Below, piece by piece: positions 51,972 through 61,126 of a stretch of DNA of 64,000 nt (position 1 is the stretch's first letter; each line of letters opens with the position of its first letter). Under the pieces are notes generated by a model. That model did not search any database. It had not been told where the DNA came from and saw nothing but the letters and a program-made list of their open reading frames with translations. Location of the stretch: positions 3,881,001-3,945,000 of the forward strand of contig NZ_CP099966.1 of assembly GCF_025403485.1 (NCBI RefSeq), written 5' to 3'. The DNA is from Chryseobacterium paludis (GTDB lineage Bacteria > Bacteroidota > Bacteroidia > Flavobacteriales > Weeksellaceae). A program made the translations under genes and the position numbers.

Positions 51972-52001
51972 TTGCCAATCTAAAAATTATCCATAAATTT
52001 G
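51972..52001 (+). promoter_or_regulatory. Promoter of the S10/spc ribosomal operon
   Basis: TTG (51972-51974), exactly 19 bp, TAAATTTG (51994-52001). The resulting leader before rplC is about 100 nt. The spacer between the GlpR gene and this promoter holds no gene, and only a weak hairpin follows the regulator gene. Confidence 0.85.
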
Positions 52002-52023
52002 CACACTCATTTTAGGGGAAAAG

Positions 52024-52074
52024 TATGCCCATCTCAAACGTGGAAATTACTTTAACCATCTAAAAATGGGTATA
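52024..52074 (+). promoter_or_regulatory. Structured leader upstream of rplC
   Basis: TATGCCCAT (52024-52032) can pair with ATGGGTATA (52066-52074) in a 9-bp stem with one G-U. A shorter hairpin, CCAT/ATGG (52056-52069), competes for the same right arm. Mutually exclusive structures in the leader of a ribosomal operon fit autoregulation by a ribosomal protein (L4 in other bacteria), but this is unproven. Confidence 0.4.
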
Positions 52075-52106
52075 AATAGAGGATAAATTTTATTATAACA
52101 TAAACA

Positions 52107-52733
52107 ATGTCAGGTATTATTGGTAAAAAAATCGGTATGACGTCTTTGTTTAACGAAGAAGGAAAAAACATTCCTTGTACAGTTATTCAAGCTGGTCCGT
52201 GCTCGGTTTTACAGGTCAGAACCATAGAAAAGGACGGCTACAAGTCAGTTCAATTGGGTTTCGATGACAAGAGTGAAAAGAACGTTGGTAAAGCGTTAGC
52301 TGGCCATTTTAAAAAGGCTGGTTCTGCTCCTAAAGCTAAATTAGTAGAGTTCTACAGAGAATTCGTTGATGAAGTAAAAGTAGGAGAAGAAGTAAAAGTT
52401 GATCTATTCGCTGAAGGTGAATTTGTTGACGTAACAGGAACTTCAAAAGGTAAAGGTTTCCAGGGTGTTGTTAAAAGACATGGCTTTGGAGGTGTAATGC
52501 AAGCTACTCATGGTCAGCACAACAGACTTAGAGCTCCAGGTTCTATCGGTGCTGGATCGGATCCTTCGAGAGTATTCAAAGGAATGAGAATGGCGGGTAG
52601 AATGGGAGGTAAGCAGGTAACTGTTCAAAACCTTCAAGTATTAAAAGTGGATCAAGAACAAAATCTTTTAGTAGTAAAAGGTGCTGTTCCGGGAGCTAAA
52701 AATTCTTATGTAATTATCAGAAAATGGAACTAG
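52107..52733 (+). CDS. rplC: 50S ribosomal protein L3
   Basis: 208 residues (E. coli 209). [19 protein letters not shown] and the extended loop [20 protein letters not shown] with [20 protein letters not shown] are conserved. Binds 23S rRNA near the peptidyl-transferase centre. First gene of this block; its end overlaps rplD by 10 bp. Confidence 0.98.
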   Translation: MSGIIGKKIGMTSLFNEEGKNIPCTVIQAGPCSVLQVRTIEKDGYKSVQLGFDDKSEKNVGKALAGHFKKAGSAPKAKLVEFYREFVDEVKVGEEVKVDLFAEGEFVDVTGTSKGKGFQGVVKRHGFGGVMQATHGQHNRLRAPGSIGAGSDPSRVFKGMRMAGRMGGKQVTVQNLQVLKVDQEQNLLVVKGAVPGAKNSYVIIRKWN

Positions 52734-53353
52734 TAGTATTAAATACATCAGGAAAGGAGACCGGAAAAAAAGTAACTCTAGACGAATCTGTATTCGGTAT
52801 TGAGCCAAATAAGCACGCGGTTTACTTAGAAGTGAAACAGTACCTTGCTGCACAAAGACAAGGAACTCATAAATCAAAAGAAAGAAGCGAAATTACTGCT
52901 TCTACTAAAAAACTTAAGAAGCAAAAAGGATCTGGATCTGCTAGATATGGTGATATTAAATCTCCAACTTTCAGAGGTGGAGGTAGAGTATTCGGACCTA
53001 AGCCAAGAGACTACAGATTCAAATTGAACAAAGCTCTTAAGAGATTAGCTAAAAAATCTGTTCTTTCTCAGAAAATGAGAGACAACAGCATTAGAATTGT
53101 GGAAGGTTTGAGCATTGCTGCTCCTAAAACTAAAGATTTCATCACTATCTTGAATGCGTTAGCATTAAGCGATAAGAAGTCTTTATTCATTCTTCCTGAT
53201 ACTAACAAGAATGTGTATTTATCTTCAAGAAACTTACCTAAGACTAAAGTGATGAAGTTCAATGAAATCAGTTCATATGACTTAATCAATGCAGGTGAGA
53301 TCGTATTCTTAGAAGGTGCAGTTGAAAAATTCCAGGAAAATCTAAAGAAATAA
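52724..53353 (+). CDS. rplD: 50S ribosomal protein L4
   Basis: 209 residues. The long exit-tunnel loop is present ([35 protein letters not shown]). In E. coli L4 also represses the S10 operon. Overlaps rplC by 10 bp, implying translational coupling. Confidence 0.98.
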   Translation: MELVVLNTSGKETGKKVTLDESVFGIEPNKHAVYLEVKQYLAAQRQGTHKSKERSEITASTKKLKKQKGSGSARYGDIKSPTFRGGGRVFGPKPRDYRFKLNKALKRLAKKSVLSQKMRDNSIRIVEGLSIAAPKTKDFITILNALALSDKKSLFILPDTNKNVYLSSRNLPKTKVMKFNEISSYDLINAGEIVFLEGAVEKFQENLKK

Positions 53354-53356
53354 ATC

Positions 53357-53647
53357 ATGTCAGTTATTATTAAACCAGTTATTTCAGAAAAAGCAAACTA
53401 TCTTACAGATTTAAGAGGTGCTTATTCTTTCTTGGTAGATACTAAGGCGAATAAAATCCAAATTAAGAAAGCTGTAGAGGCAACTTATGGTGTGAAAGTA
53501 GCAGACGTTAGAACCATGATTTATGCGCCTAAAGTTTCTTCGAAACACACTAAAAAAGGTCTTCAAGTAGGAAAGACAAATAAATTGAAAAAAGCGGTTA
53601 TCACTCTTGCTGAAGGAGAAGTAATCGATATTTTCGCTGTAAATTAA
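53357..53647 (+). CDS. rplW: 50S ribosomal protein L23
   Basis: 96 residues: MSVIIKPVISEKANYLTDLR and the loop DVRTMIYAPKVSSKHTKKG. Sits at the tunnel exit and docks trigger factor and SRP. 3 bp after rplD. Confidence 0.98.
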   Translation: MSVIIKPVISEKANYLTDLRGAYSFLVDTKANKIQIKKAVEATYGVKVADVRTMIYAPKVSSKHTKKGLQVGKTNKLKKAVITLAEGEVIDIFAVN

Positions 53648-53669
53648 TTATTAATTATAAATAATAGTA

Positions 53670-54491
53670 ATGTCTGTTAGAAAATTAAAACCTATCACCC
53701 CAGGACAGAGATTCAGAATTGTAAACAATTTTGAGGAAATTACTACCAACAAACCAGAGAAATCTCTAACAGTTGGTATTAGTAAGTCAGGTGGACGTAA
53801 CCAAACTGGTAAAATGACCATGCGTTACACCGGAGGTGGACACAAAAAGAAATACAGAATTATCGACTTCAAAAGAAACAAGCATGATGTTGAAGCAACG
53901 GTAAAAACTGTAGAATACGATCCAAACAGAACTGCATTTATCGCTTTATTAGAGTACGCAGACGGAGAGAAGAGATATATCATCGCTCCAAACGGTATTA
54001 AAGTAGATCAGAAAGTAGTTTCAGGAGAAAGCGTAGAACCAAATGTAGGTAACGCAATGAAATTGAAAAATATTCCATTGGGTACTGTTATTTCTTGTGT
54101 TGAAATGAAACCTGGACAAGGTGCTATTTTAGCAAGAAGTGCTGGTTCTTCAGCTCAATTAACTTCAAGAGACGGAAAATATGCAATCATCAAATTGCCT
54201 TCAGGAGAATCTAGAATGATCCTTACTGAATGTTATGCAATGATTGGTTCGGTTTCTAACTCGGATCATCAGTTAACTGTATCAGGTAAGGCTGGTAGAA
54301 GCAGATGGTTAGGTAGAAGACCAAGAACAAGAGCGGTAGTAATGAACCCAGTAGATCACCCAATGGGTGGTGGGGAAGGACGTTCTTCTGGAGGTCACCC
54401 AAGATCTAGAAATGGTATGCCGGCTAAAGGTTACAAAACTAGAAAGAAAAACAAAGTGTCTAACCGTTACATCGTATCTAAAAGAAAATAA
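53670..54491 (+). CDS. rplB: 50S ribosomal protein L2
   Basis: 273 residues, the standard length. The functional C-terminal block is intact: [19 protein letters not shown], with the conserved His, and [19 protein letters not shown]. Needed for subunit joining and peptidyl transfer. Confidence 0.98.
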   Translation: MSVRKLKPITPGQRFRIVNNFEEITTNKPEKSLTVGISKSGGRNQTGKMTMRYTGGGHKKKYRIIDFKRNKHDVEATVKTVEYDPNRTAFIALLEYADGEKRYIIAPNGIKVDQKVVSGESVEPNVGNAMKLKNIPLGTVISCVEMKPGQGAILARSAGSSAQLTSRDGKYAIIKLPSGESRMILTECYAMIGSVSNSDHQLTVSGKAGRSRWLGRRPRTRAVVMNPVDHPMGGGEGRSSGGHPRSRNGMPAKGYKTRKKNKVSNRYIVSKRK

Positions 54492-54493
54492 TT

Positions 54494-54772
54494 ATGGCAA
54501 GATCACTTAAAAAAGGACCGTTCATCGCATATACTTTAGATAAGAAGGTTCAGGCAAACATAGAGTCTGGTAAGAAGACAGTTATTAAAACTTGGTCTAG
54601 AGCATCGATGATCTCTCCGGACTTCGTAGGACAAACTATTGCAGTACACAACGGGAAATCTTTTATCCCAGTTTATGTTACTGAAAACATGGTTGGTCAC
54701 AAGTTAGGCGAATTTTCTCCAACAAGATCTTTCAGAGGTCATGGTGGTAATAAAAATAAAGGAAGCAGATAA
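54494..54772 (+). CDS. rpsS: 30S ribosomal protein S19
   Basis: 92 residues: [39 protein letters not shown] and the tail [14 protein letters not shown]. Forms the 30S head with S13. 2 bp from rplB and from rplV. Confidence 0.98.
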   Translation: MARSLKKGPFIAYTLDKKVQANIESGKKTVIKTWSRASMISPDFVGQTIAVHNGKSFIPVYVTENMVGHKLGEFSPTRSFRGHGGNKNKGSR

Positions 54773-54774
54773 TC

Positions 54775-55173
54775 ATGGGATCAAGAAAACAAGATAGTTC
54801 AATCGCAAGAAAAGAAGCTAACAAAGATGTTGTAAAAGCTTCATTAAATAATTGCCCATCTTCTCCAAGAAAAATGAGATTAGTAGTTGATATCATTAGA
54901 GGAGAACAGGTAGATAAAGCTCTTTATATTCTAAAATATTCTAAAAAAGAAGCCTCTAACAAGTTAGAGAAATTACTTCTTTCTGCTATGGCAAACTGGC
55001 AGGCTAAAAATGAAGGTGCTGATATAGAAGAAGCAAACCTTATCATTAAAGAAATATTCGTGGATAGTGCAAGACAATTGAAGAGACTAAGACCAGCTCC
55101 ACAAGGTAGAGGTCATAGAATCAGAAAAAGATCTAACCACGTTACATTAATCTTAGGTAATAAAGAAAATTAA
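54775..55173 (+). CDS. rplV: 50S ribosomal protein L22
   Basis: 132 residues, longer than E. coli (110) through an N-terminal extension ([18 protein letters not shown]). The tunnel hairpin [20 protein letters not shown] is conserved. It lies on the polypeptide tunnel wall. Confidence 0.97.
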   Translation: MGSRKQDSSIARKEANKDVVKASLNNCPSSPRKMRLVVDIIRGEQVDKALYILKYSKKEASNKLEKLLLSAMANWQAKNEGADIEEANLIIKEIFVDSARQLKRLRPAPQGRGHRIRKRSNHVTLILGNKEN

Positions 55174-55180
55174 TCAAGGT

Positions 55181-55918
55181 ATGGGACAGAAGACAAATCC
55201 AATTGGTAACAGATTAGGTATCATCAGAGGATGGGATTCTAACTGGTTTGGTGGAAACGATTATGGAGACAGAATCGCTGAAGACTACAAAATCAGAAGA
55301 TACCTTGAAGCTAGATTATCTAAAGGTGGGATTTCAAAAATTTATATTGAAAGAACATTAAAATTAGTAACAGTTACTATTACTACTGCTAGACCGGGAC
55401 TTATCATCGGTAAAGGAGGTCAGGAAGTTGATAAATTAAAAGAAGAATTGAAGAAACTTACAGGTAAGGATATTCAAATCAACATTTTCGAAATCAAAAG
55501 ACCTGAACTTGATGCAGTATTAGTTGCTGATAGCATTTCTAAGCAAATTGAAAACAGAATTTCTTATAGAAGAGCTGTTAAAATGGCTATAGCAAGCACA
55601 ATGAGAATGGGTGCTGAAGGTATCAAAGTTCAAATCTCTGGTAGATTGAACGGTGCTGAAATGGCAAGAAGCGAATCTTTCAAAGACGGAAGAATTCCTT
55701 TATCTACTTTCAGAGCTGATATCGATTATCATATTGCAGAAGCTCACACTACTTACGGTAGACTTGGGGTTAAAGTTTGGATTATGAAAGGTGAAGTTTA
55801 TGGTAAAAGAGAACTTTCTCCACTAGTAGGACAACAGAAAAAAGGACCTTCAGGAGGTGGAAACAGAGGTGGAGATAGAGATAACAGAAGACCTTCAAGA
55901 GATAAAAAAAATAATTAA
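55181..55918 (+). CDS. rpsC: 30S ribosomal protein S3
   Basis: 245 residues with the KH domain ([20 protein letters not shown]), the C-terminal domain and an added Gly/Arg/Asp-rich tail ([19 protein letters not shown]). It forms the mRNA entry channel with S4 and S5. A 78-bp AT-rich spacer with a 10-bp direct repeat (AAAATCTAAA at 55961 and 55975) follows. Confidence 0.98.
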   Translation: MGQKTNPIGNRLGIIRGWDSNWFGGNDYGDRIAEDYKIRRYLEARLSKGGISKIYIERTLKLVTVTITTARPGLIIGKGGQEVDKLKEELKKLTGKDIQINIFEIKRPELDAVLVADSISKQIENRISYRRAVKMAIASTMRMGAEGIKVQISGRLNGAEMARSESFKDGRIPLSTFRADIDYHIAEAHTTYGRLGVKVWIMKGEVYGKRELSPLVGQQKKGPSGGGNRGGDRDNRRPSRDKKNN

Positions 55919-55996
55919 TAAAATTTTAGAGGATAGTTTTTAAATGACCGTTACTTTTTTAAAATCTAAATTCTAAAATCTAAAATTTAAGAAATT

Positions 55997-56422
55997 ATGT
56001 TACAACCAAAAAGAACCAAATTTCGTAAAGTTCATAAGATGAAGATGAAGGGGATTGCTCAGAGAGGTAATCAACTTGCTTATGGTACTTTCGGAATCAA
56101 AGCTACAGAAGGAGCTTGGATCACTGCAAGACAAATTGAAGCTGCACGTATTGCTGCTACAAGATATATGAAGAGAGAAGGTCAACTATGGATCAAAATA
56201 TTTCCAGATAAGCCTATTACTAAAAAACCTGCCGAAGTAAGGATGGGTAAAGGTAAGGGTGCTGTGGAATATTGGGTAGCTGTAGTAAAGCCGGGTAAAA
56301 TTTTGTTCGAAGTGGGTGGAGTATCTTACGACATCGCTAAGGAAGCTTTAAGACTTGCTGCACAAAAATTACCGGTAGTTACCAATTTTGTAGTTGCTAA
56401 TGATTTTGTTAAACCTCTATAA
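55997..56422 (+). CDS. rplP: 50S ribosomal protein L16
   Basis: 141 residues: [38 protein letters not shown] and [20 protein letters not shown]. It positions the acceptor arm of A-site tRNA. Confidence 0.98.
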   Translation: MLQPKRTKFRKVHKMKMKGIAQRGNQLAYGTFGIKATEGAWITARQIEAARIAATRYMKREGQLWIKIFPDKPITKKPAEVRMGKGKGAVEYWVAVVKPGKILFEVGGVSYDIAKEALRLAAQKLPVVTNFVVANDFVKPL

Positions 56423-56434
56423 TCTTTGAATACA

Positions 56435-56623
56435 ATGAAAAAAGCTGAAATTAAAAATCTAAGCGCAGAAGATATTCAAGCTAAATTGACTGAAGCAAAA
56501 GCTGAATTCACAAAAATGAAATTAGCTCATAAAATCAGTCCGCTTGAAAATCCAATTCAAATCAAAGATTTGAGAAAGACAATCGCAAGACTAAATACAG
56601 AGTTAACCACTAAACAACAATAA
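56435..56623 (+). CDS. rpmC: 50S ribosomal protein L29
   Basis: 62 residues from the ATG at 56435 ([18 protein letters not shown]). An in-frame TTG three codons upstream is rejected. The helical hairpin includes [13 protein letters not shown]. Located near the tunnel exit beside L23. Confidence 0.96.
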   Translation: MKKAEIKNLSAEDIQAKLTEAKAEFTKMKLAHKISPLENPIQIKDLRKTIARLNTELTTKQQ

Positions 56624-56637
56624 GATTTTCATACATT

Positions 56638-56892
56638 ATGGAAAGAAACTTAAGAAAAGAAAGAATCGGAATAGTTTCCAGCAATAAAATGGAAAAGACC
56701 ATTGTTGTAAGTGAGACTACTAGAGTGAAACACCCGATGTACGGTAAATTCGTATTAAAGACGAAGAAATATACTGCACACGACGAGAACAACGAATGCA
56801 CAGAAGGAGATACAGTTCTTATCCAAGAAACAAGACCTATGAGCAAGAGTAAAAGATGGAGATTAGTAAGAATCATTGAAAAAGCTAAGTAA
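56638..56892 (+). CDS. rpsQ: 30S ribosomal protein S17
   Basis: 84 residues with the OB-fold blocks [20 protein letters not shown] and [18 protein letters not shown]. Its stop shares one base with the rplN start (TAATG). Confidence 0.98.
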   Translation: MERNLRKERIGIVSSNKMEKTIVVSETTRVKHPMYGKFVLKTKKYTAHDENNECTEGDTVLIQETRPMSKSKRWRLVRIIEKAK

Positions 56893-57260
56893 TGTTACAA
56901 ACAGAATCAAGATTAAAAGTTGCTGATAACACAGGTGCTAAAGAAGTATTGGTTATCAGAGTTCTGGGAGGAACCAGAAGAAGATATGCTTCAGTTGGTG
57001 ATAAAATCGTAGTTACTATTAAAGATTCTACACCATCAGGAAACGCAAAGAAAGGTCAGGTATCTAAAGCAGTTGTAGTAAGAACTAAAAAAGCAGTTAG
57101 AAGAAAAGATGGTTCATACATCAAATTCGAAGACAATGCTTGTGTTTTACTAAACGCTGGAGGAGAAATGAGAGGAACGCGTGTTTTCGGACCAGTTGCT
57201 CGTGAGTTGAGAGACAAAGAATATATGAAAATCATTTCATTAGCTCCTGAAGTACTTTAA
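56892..57260 (+). CDS. rplN: 50S ribosomal protein L14
   Basis: 122 residues starting [20 protein letters not shown], ending [22 protein letters not shown]. Binds 23S rRNA at the subunit interface near L19 and is the target of the silencing factor RsfS in other bacteria. Coupled to rpsQ by a one-base overlap. Confidence 0.98.
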   Translation: MLQTESRLKVADNTGAKEVLVIRVLGGTRRRYASVGDKIVVTIKDSTPSGNAKKGQVSKAVVVRTKKAVRRKDGSYIKFEDNACVLLNAGGEMRGTRVFGPVARELRDKEYMKIISLAPEVL

Positions 57261-57282
57261 TTTTTAAAATTTTTATAAGAAA

Positions 57283-57609
57283 ATGTCAAAGTTAAAAATA
57301 AAAAGAGGAGATAACGTAATCATTACTACTGGTAAGAAAGATATCAAAGGTAAAACTGGTGAAGTTATTGAAGTGATCAAAAAAGAAGGAAAAGACCCTA
57401 GAGTAATCGTTGCAGGACTTAACATCATTAAGAAACACGTTAAGCCTTCAGCTTCAAATCCTCAAGGAGGAATCGTAGAAAGAGAAGCTTCTATTCATAT
57501 CTCAAACATCGCTTTAGTTGGTAAAGACGGTAAAGCTGTAAAAGTAGGTTACAAAACTGAAGGAGATAAGAAAGTAAGAATCGACAAAAAAACGGGTGAA
57601 ACTTTATAA
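57283..57609 (+). CDS. rplX: 50S ribosomal protein L24
   Basis: 108 residues with the KOW motif (IKRGDNVIITTGKKDIKGKT) and the block NIIKKHVKPSASNPQGGIVE. An assembly initiator for the 50S subunit. Confidence 0.98.
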   Translation: MSKLKIKRGDNVIITTGKKDIKGKTGEVIEVIKKEGKDPRVIVAGLNIIKKHVKPSASNPQGGIVEREASIHISNIALVGKDGKAVKVGYKTEGDKKVRIDKKTGETL

Positions 57610-57622
57610 TTTTAAATAACAC

Positions 57623-58174
57623 ATGGAATATATAGCAAGACCCAAGAAAGCATATAACGAAACAATTGTTCCTGCAATGATGGAAGAATTTGGGTACAAA
57701 TCTGTAATGCAGGTACCTAAATTGGAAAAAATCATCCTATCTCAAGGATTAGGTGATGCCACTGCAGACAAAAAGATCATTGATTATGCTGTAGAAGAAC
57801 TTACAAATATTACTGGACAAAAAGCTGTAGGTACAATCTCTAAGAAAGATGAGGCTGCCTTCAAATTGAGAAAAGGAATGCCTGTAGGTGCTAAAGTTAC
57901 TTTAAGAGCTCATAAAATGTATGAATTCTTAGACAGACTTACTGCTTCAGCTTTACCACGTATTAGAGATTTTTCTGGTATCAAAGCTGATGGTTTTGAT
58001 GGTAGAGGTAATTATAACTTAGGTATTACTGAGCAGATTATCTTCCCTGAGATCGTAATTGACAAAGTGAAAAAAATCCAAGGGATGGACATCACTTTCG
58101 TTACTACTGCGAAAACAGATAAAGAAGCGAAAGCATTATTAACTCACTTCGGTTTACCATTTAAAAAGAACTAA
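57623..58174 (+). CDS. rplE: 50S ribosomal protein L5
   Basis: 183 residues: [40 protein letters not shown] and [19 protein letters not shown]. Binds 5S rRNA in the central protuberance. 3 bp before rpsN. Confidence 0.98.
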   Translation: MEYIARPKKAYNETIVPAMMEEFGYKSVMQVPKLEKIILSQGLGDATADKKIIDYAVEELTNITGQKAVGTISKKDEAAFKLRKGMPVGAKVTLRAHKMYEFLDRLTASALPRIRDFSGIKADGFDGRGNYNLGITEQIIFPEIVIDKVKKIQGMDITFVTTAKTDKEAKALLTHFGLPFKKN

Positions 58175-58177
58175 GAA

Positions 58178-58447
58178 ATGGCTAAAGAATCAATGAAAGC
58201 GCGTGAGCGCAAAAGAGAAGCACTAGTTGCTAAATACGCTGACAAAAGAAAAGCTTTAAAAGAAGCTGGTGATTATGATGCACTTCAAAAATTACCTAAA
58301 AATGCTTCTCCTGTAAGATTACACAACAGATGTAAACTAACAGGTAGACCAAGAGGTTACATGAGAACTTTCGGTCTTTCAAGAGTAACTTTCAGAGAAA
58401 TGGCTAACAATGGCCTTATCCCTGGAGTGAAAAAAGCTAGTTGGTAA
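58178..58447 (+). CDS. rpsN: 30S ribosomal protein S14, zinc-free type
   Basis: 89 residues: [20 protein letters not shown] and [19 protein letters not shown]. Only one Cys is present, so there is no CxxC zinc ribbon; this is the longer C-minus form. It lies in the 30S head. A 144-bp spacer with a hairpin follows. Confidence 0.97.
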   Translation: MAKESMKARERKREALVAKYADKRKALKEAGDYDALQKLPKNASPVRLHNRCKLTGRPRGYMRTFGLSRVTFREMANNGLIPGVKKASW

Positions 58448-58496
58448 CAATTAATAATTAATCGGGACAATTAAGTTGTCTGGAAACTAAAGAAAA

Positions 58497-58535
58497 AAAA
58501 TATCAGACCTAAGATTTTCTGAAGTCTGATATTTT
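58497..58535 (+). other. Hairpin in the rpsN-rpsH spacer
   Basis: AAAATATCAGAC pairs perfectly over 12 bp with GTCTGATATTTT around a 15-nt loop, and a smaller GACAA/TTGTC hairpin lies before it (58466-58480). This is the largest gap inside the operon (144 bp). A processing site, partial terminator or S8-type regulatory element is possible. Confidence 0.55.
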
Positions 58536-58591
58536 AATCTTCAAGTCTTTTCAATACTGATTGTCTTCAACCAATAATTTAAAATAGAAAA

Positions 58592-58990
58592 ATGGTAACA
58601 GATCCAATTTCAGATTTCCTAACAAGAGTAAGGAACGCACAAAGCGCAGGCCACAAAGTGGTGGAAATTCCTGCATCGAAAATCAAAAAGGAGATTACGA
58701 AAATCTTATTTGATCAAGGGTATATCTTAAACTTCAAGTTTGAAGATAGCGCTGTTCAAGGGACAATCAAAATCGCTTTAAAGTATGACAAGCAAACTAA
58801 CAAACCAGCTATTAAATCTATTCAGAGAGCTTCAAGACCAGGTTTGAGACAGTACAAAGGTTCAACTGAACTTCCAAGAGTACTAAACGGTTTGGGTGTA
58901 GCTATTATCTCAACTTCTAGAGGAGTAATGACAGATAAGAAAGCTAGAGAAGAGAAAGTAGGCGGTGAAGTAATCTGCTATGTTTATTAA
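58592..58990 (+). CDS. rpsH: 30S ribosomal protein S8
   Basis: 132 residues: MVTDPISDFLTRVRNAQSAG and GVAIISTSRGVMTDKKAREE. It organises the central domain of 16S rRNA and in E. coli represses the spc operon. Confidence 0.98.
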   Translation: MVTDPISDFLTRVRNAQSAGHKVVEIPASKIKKEITKILFDQGYILNFKFEDSAVQGTIKIALKYDKQTNKPAIKSIQRASRPGLRQYKGSTELPRVLNGLGVAIISTSRGVMTDKKAREEKVGGEVICYVY

Positions 58991-59007
58991 TTTTTAATCA
59001 AAGGAAA

Positions 59008-59553
59008 ATGTCAAGAATTGGTAAAGCAATTATAACAGTTCCTTCAGGTGTTACAGTTACTGAAAATAACGGTGTTGTAACAGTTAAAGGTCCAAAGGGA
59101 GAACTTACCCAGGAACTTACAGAAGGAATTACTTTAGAACAAAAAGATGGAGAACTGACTTTTAACAGACCATCTGATTCTAAGCAACACAGAGCGCTTC
59201 ACGGTTTATACAGAGCGTTGATCAACAACATGATTGTAGGAACTGCTGAAGGTTTCACAAAACAGTTAGAACTAGTAGGGGTAGGATACAGAGCTTCTCA
59301 TTCAGGTCAAAAACTTGAATTAGCTTTAGGATTCTCTCACGGTATTGTTTTAGAACTTCCAAAAGAAGTGGTAATCGATACATTGACTGAAAAAGGTAAA
59401 AACCCAATTATTACTTTAACGTCTTATGATAAGCAACTTCTTGGAATGGTGGCTGCAAAAATCCGCTCATTCAGAAAGCCTGAGCCGTACAAAGGAAAAG
59501 GTGTAAGATTCGTTGGTGAAAATGTTAGACGTAAAGCTGGTAAATCTGCTTAA
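59008..59553 (+). CDS. rplF: 50S ribosomal protein L6
   Basis: 181 residues: [40 protein letters not shown] and the C-terminal [20 protein letters not shown]. Lies near the factor-binding site of the 50S subunit. Confidence 0.98.
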   Translation: MSRIGKAIITVPSGVTVTENNGVVTVKGPKGELTQELTEGITLEQKDGELTFNRPSDSKQHRALHGLYRALINNMIVGTAEGFTKQLELVGVGYRASHSGQKLELALGFSHGIVLELPKEVVIDTLTEKGKNPIITLTSYDKQLLGMVAAKIRSFRKPEPYKGKGVRFVGENVRRKAGKSA

Positions 59554-59567
59554 TAAATTATAAGAAA

Positions 59568-59921
59568 ATGGCATTAAGTAAATTAGAAAAAAGAATAAGA
59601 ATAAAAAGAAGAGTAAGAGGAAAAATCTCTGGATCTTCTGAATTGCCAAGATTATCGGTATATAAGAGTAATAAGGAAATTTACGCTCAGTTAATCGACG
59701 ATAAAAATGGTAAAACTTTAGTATCTGCTTCTTCTAGAGAGAAAGGAGTTGACGCTAATGGAACTAAAATTGAAGTTTCTGCTGCTGTTGGTAAAGCTAT
59801 TGCTGCTAAAGCAGTTGCTGCAGGAATTGAAAGTATTGTGTTTGATAGAAACGGTTTCGTATACCATGGAAGAGTGAAAGCTCTAGCTGATGGTGCGAGA
59901 GAAGGAGGACTTAAATTCTAA
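59568..59921 (+). CDS. rplR: 50S ribosomal protein L18
   Basis: 117 residues: [38 protein letters not shown] and the terminal [15 protein letters not shown]. Binds 5S rRNA with L5. Confidence 0.98.
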   Translation: MALSKLEKRIRIKRRVRGKISGSSELPRLSVYKSNKEIYAQLIDDKNGKTLVSASSREKGVDANGTKIEVSAAVGKAIAAKAVAAGIESIVFDRNGFVYHGRVKALADGAREGGLKF

Positions 59922-59940
59922 TCATTAAATTTCGGAAAAT

Positions 59941-60462
59941 ATGTTAGGACTAGATAATATAGAAAGAGTAAAACCGGGAGGATTAGAATTAAAAGATCGT
60001 CTCGTAGCTGTAAACAGAGTAACAAAAGTAACTAAAGGTGGTAGAGCTTTCGGGTTTTCTGCTATTGTTGTTGTTGGAAATGAAGAAGGAATTATTGGTT
60101 ACGGTTTAGGAAAATCTAAAGAAGTTGCTTCTGCAATTGCTAAGGCAGTTGAAGATGCTAAGAAAAATCTTGTGAAAGTTCCTGTAATGAACCATACAAT
60201 TCCTCACCAAACTACTGCTAGATACGGTGGTGCAGATATCTTCTTAAGACCTGCTTCTCACGGTACAGGACTTATCGCCGGTGGTGCGGTAAGAGCAGTA
60301 TTGGAATCTGCTGGTATTCACGATATCCTTTCAAAATCTAAAGGATCTTCTAACCCTCACAATGTGGTGAAAGCTACTTTCAAAGCGTTGTTAGATATCA
60401 GAAGACCTGAAGAAATTGCAAGAATGAGAGGAGTTTCTTTAACTAAAGTGTTTAACGGTTAA
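59941..60462 (+). CDS. rpsE: 30S ribosomal protein S5
   Basis: 173 residues: the double-stranded RNA-binding part ([20 protein letters not shown]) and [20 protein letters not shown], then [20 protein letters not shown]. Works in decoding accuracy with S4. Confidence 0.98.
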   Translation: MLGLDNIERVKPGGLELKDRLVAVNRVTKVTKGGRAFGFSAIVVVGNEEGIIGYGLGKSKEVASAIAKAVEDAKKNLVKVPVMNHTIPHQTTARYGGADIFLRPASHGTGLIAGGAVRAVLESAGIHDILSKSKGSSNPHNVVKATFKALLDIRRPEEIARMRGVSLTKVFNG

Positions 60463-60472
60463 TATAAAAACA

Positions 60473-60649
60473 ATGGCAACAATCAAAGTAAAGCAAGTAA
60501 GAAGCGCTATTGGAAGAACAAAAACCCAAAAGAGAACGCTTGAAGCATTAGGATTTAAGAAACTTCACCAAGTTGTAGAACACGAAGCTACGCCTTCTAT
60601 CTTAGGGATGATAGCTGCAGTTAGTCATTTACTTGAAGTTCAAAAATAA
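60473..60649 (+). CDS. rpmD: 50S ribosomal protein L30
   Basis: 58 residues, too short for routine ORF listing: MATIKVKQVRSAIGRTKTQK, then RTLEALGFKKLHQVVEHEAT and a C-terminal ILGMIAAVSHLLEVQK. It matches the family length (59 in E. coli) and the normal place between rpsE and rplO, 10 bp after rpsE. Confidence 0.97.
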   Translation: MATIKVKQVRSAIGRTKTQKRTLEALGFKKLHQVVEHEATPSILGMIAAVSHLLEVQK

Positions 60650-60667
60650 TTTTAAAAAGAAATTAAA

Positions 60668-61117
60668 ATGAATTTAAACAACATAAAACCTGCTGCAGGT
60701 TCTACTTTTAATTCAAAAAGAATTGGTAGAGGACAAGGTAGTGGAAAAGGAGGTACTTCTACAAAAGGTCACAAAGGTCAAAAAGCTAGAGCTGGTTATT
60801 CTCAGAAGATCGGTTTCGAAGGTGGTCAGATGCCTTTACAAAGAAGATTACCTAAGTTCGGTTTCAAAAATGTAAACAGAAAAGAATTTAGAGCAATTAA
60901 CCTGGATTCTATCCAGACTTTAATAGAAAATAAATCTATAACAGGAGATATTACTAAAGAAGTTCTAATCGAAAACGGTTTAGCTACTAAAAACGAAATT
61001 GTGAAGATTATGGGTAGAGGTGAATTGAAATCTGCGGTTTCAATCTCTGCTGACAAATTCACTAAATCTGCTGAAGAGCTTATTGCTAAAGCAGGTGGAA
61101 AAGCAATTACATTATAA
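60668..61117 (+). CDS. rplO: 50S ribosomal protein L15
   Basis: 149 residues with the Gly-rich N-terminus (RIGRGQGSGKGGTSTKGHKG) and FEGGQMPLQRRLPKFGF. A late-assembly 50S protein. 9 bp before secY. Confidence 0.98.
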   Translation: MNLNNIKPAAGSTFNSKRIGRGQGSGKGGTSTKGHKGQKARAGYSQKIGFEGGQMPLQRRLPKFGFKNVNRKEFRAINLDSIQTLIENKSITGDITKEVLIENGLATKNEIVKIMGRGELKSAVSISADKFTKSAEELIAKAGGKAITL

Positions 61118-61126
61118 TAGTAACTA

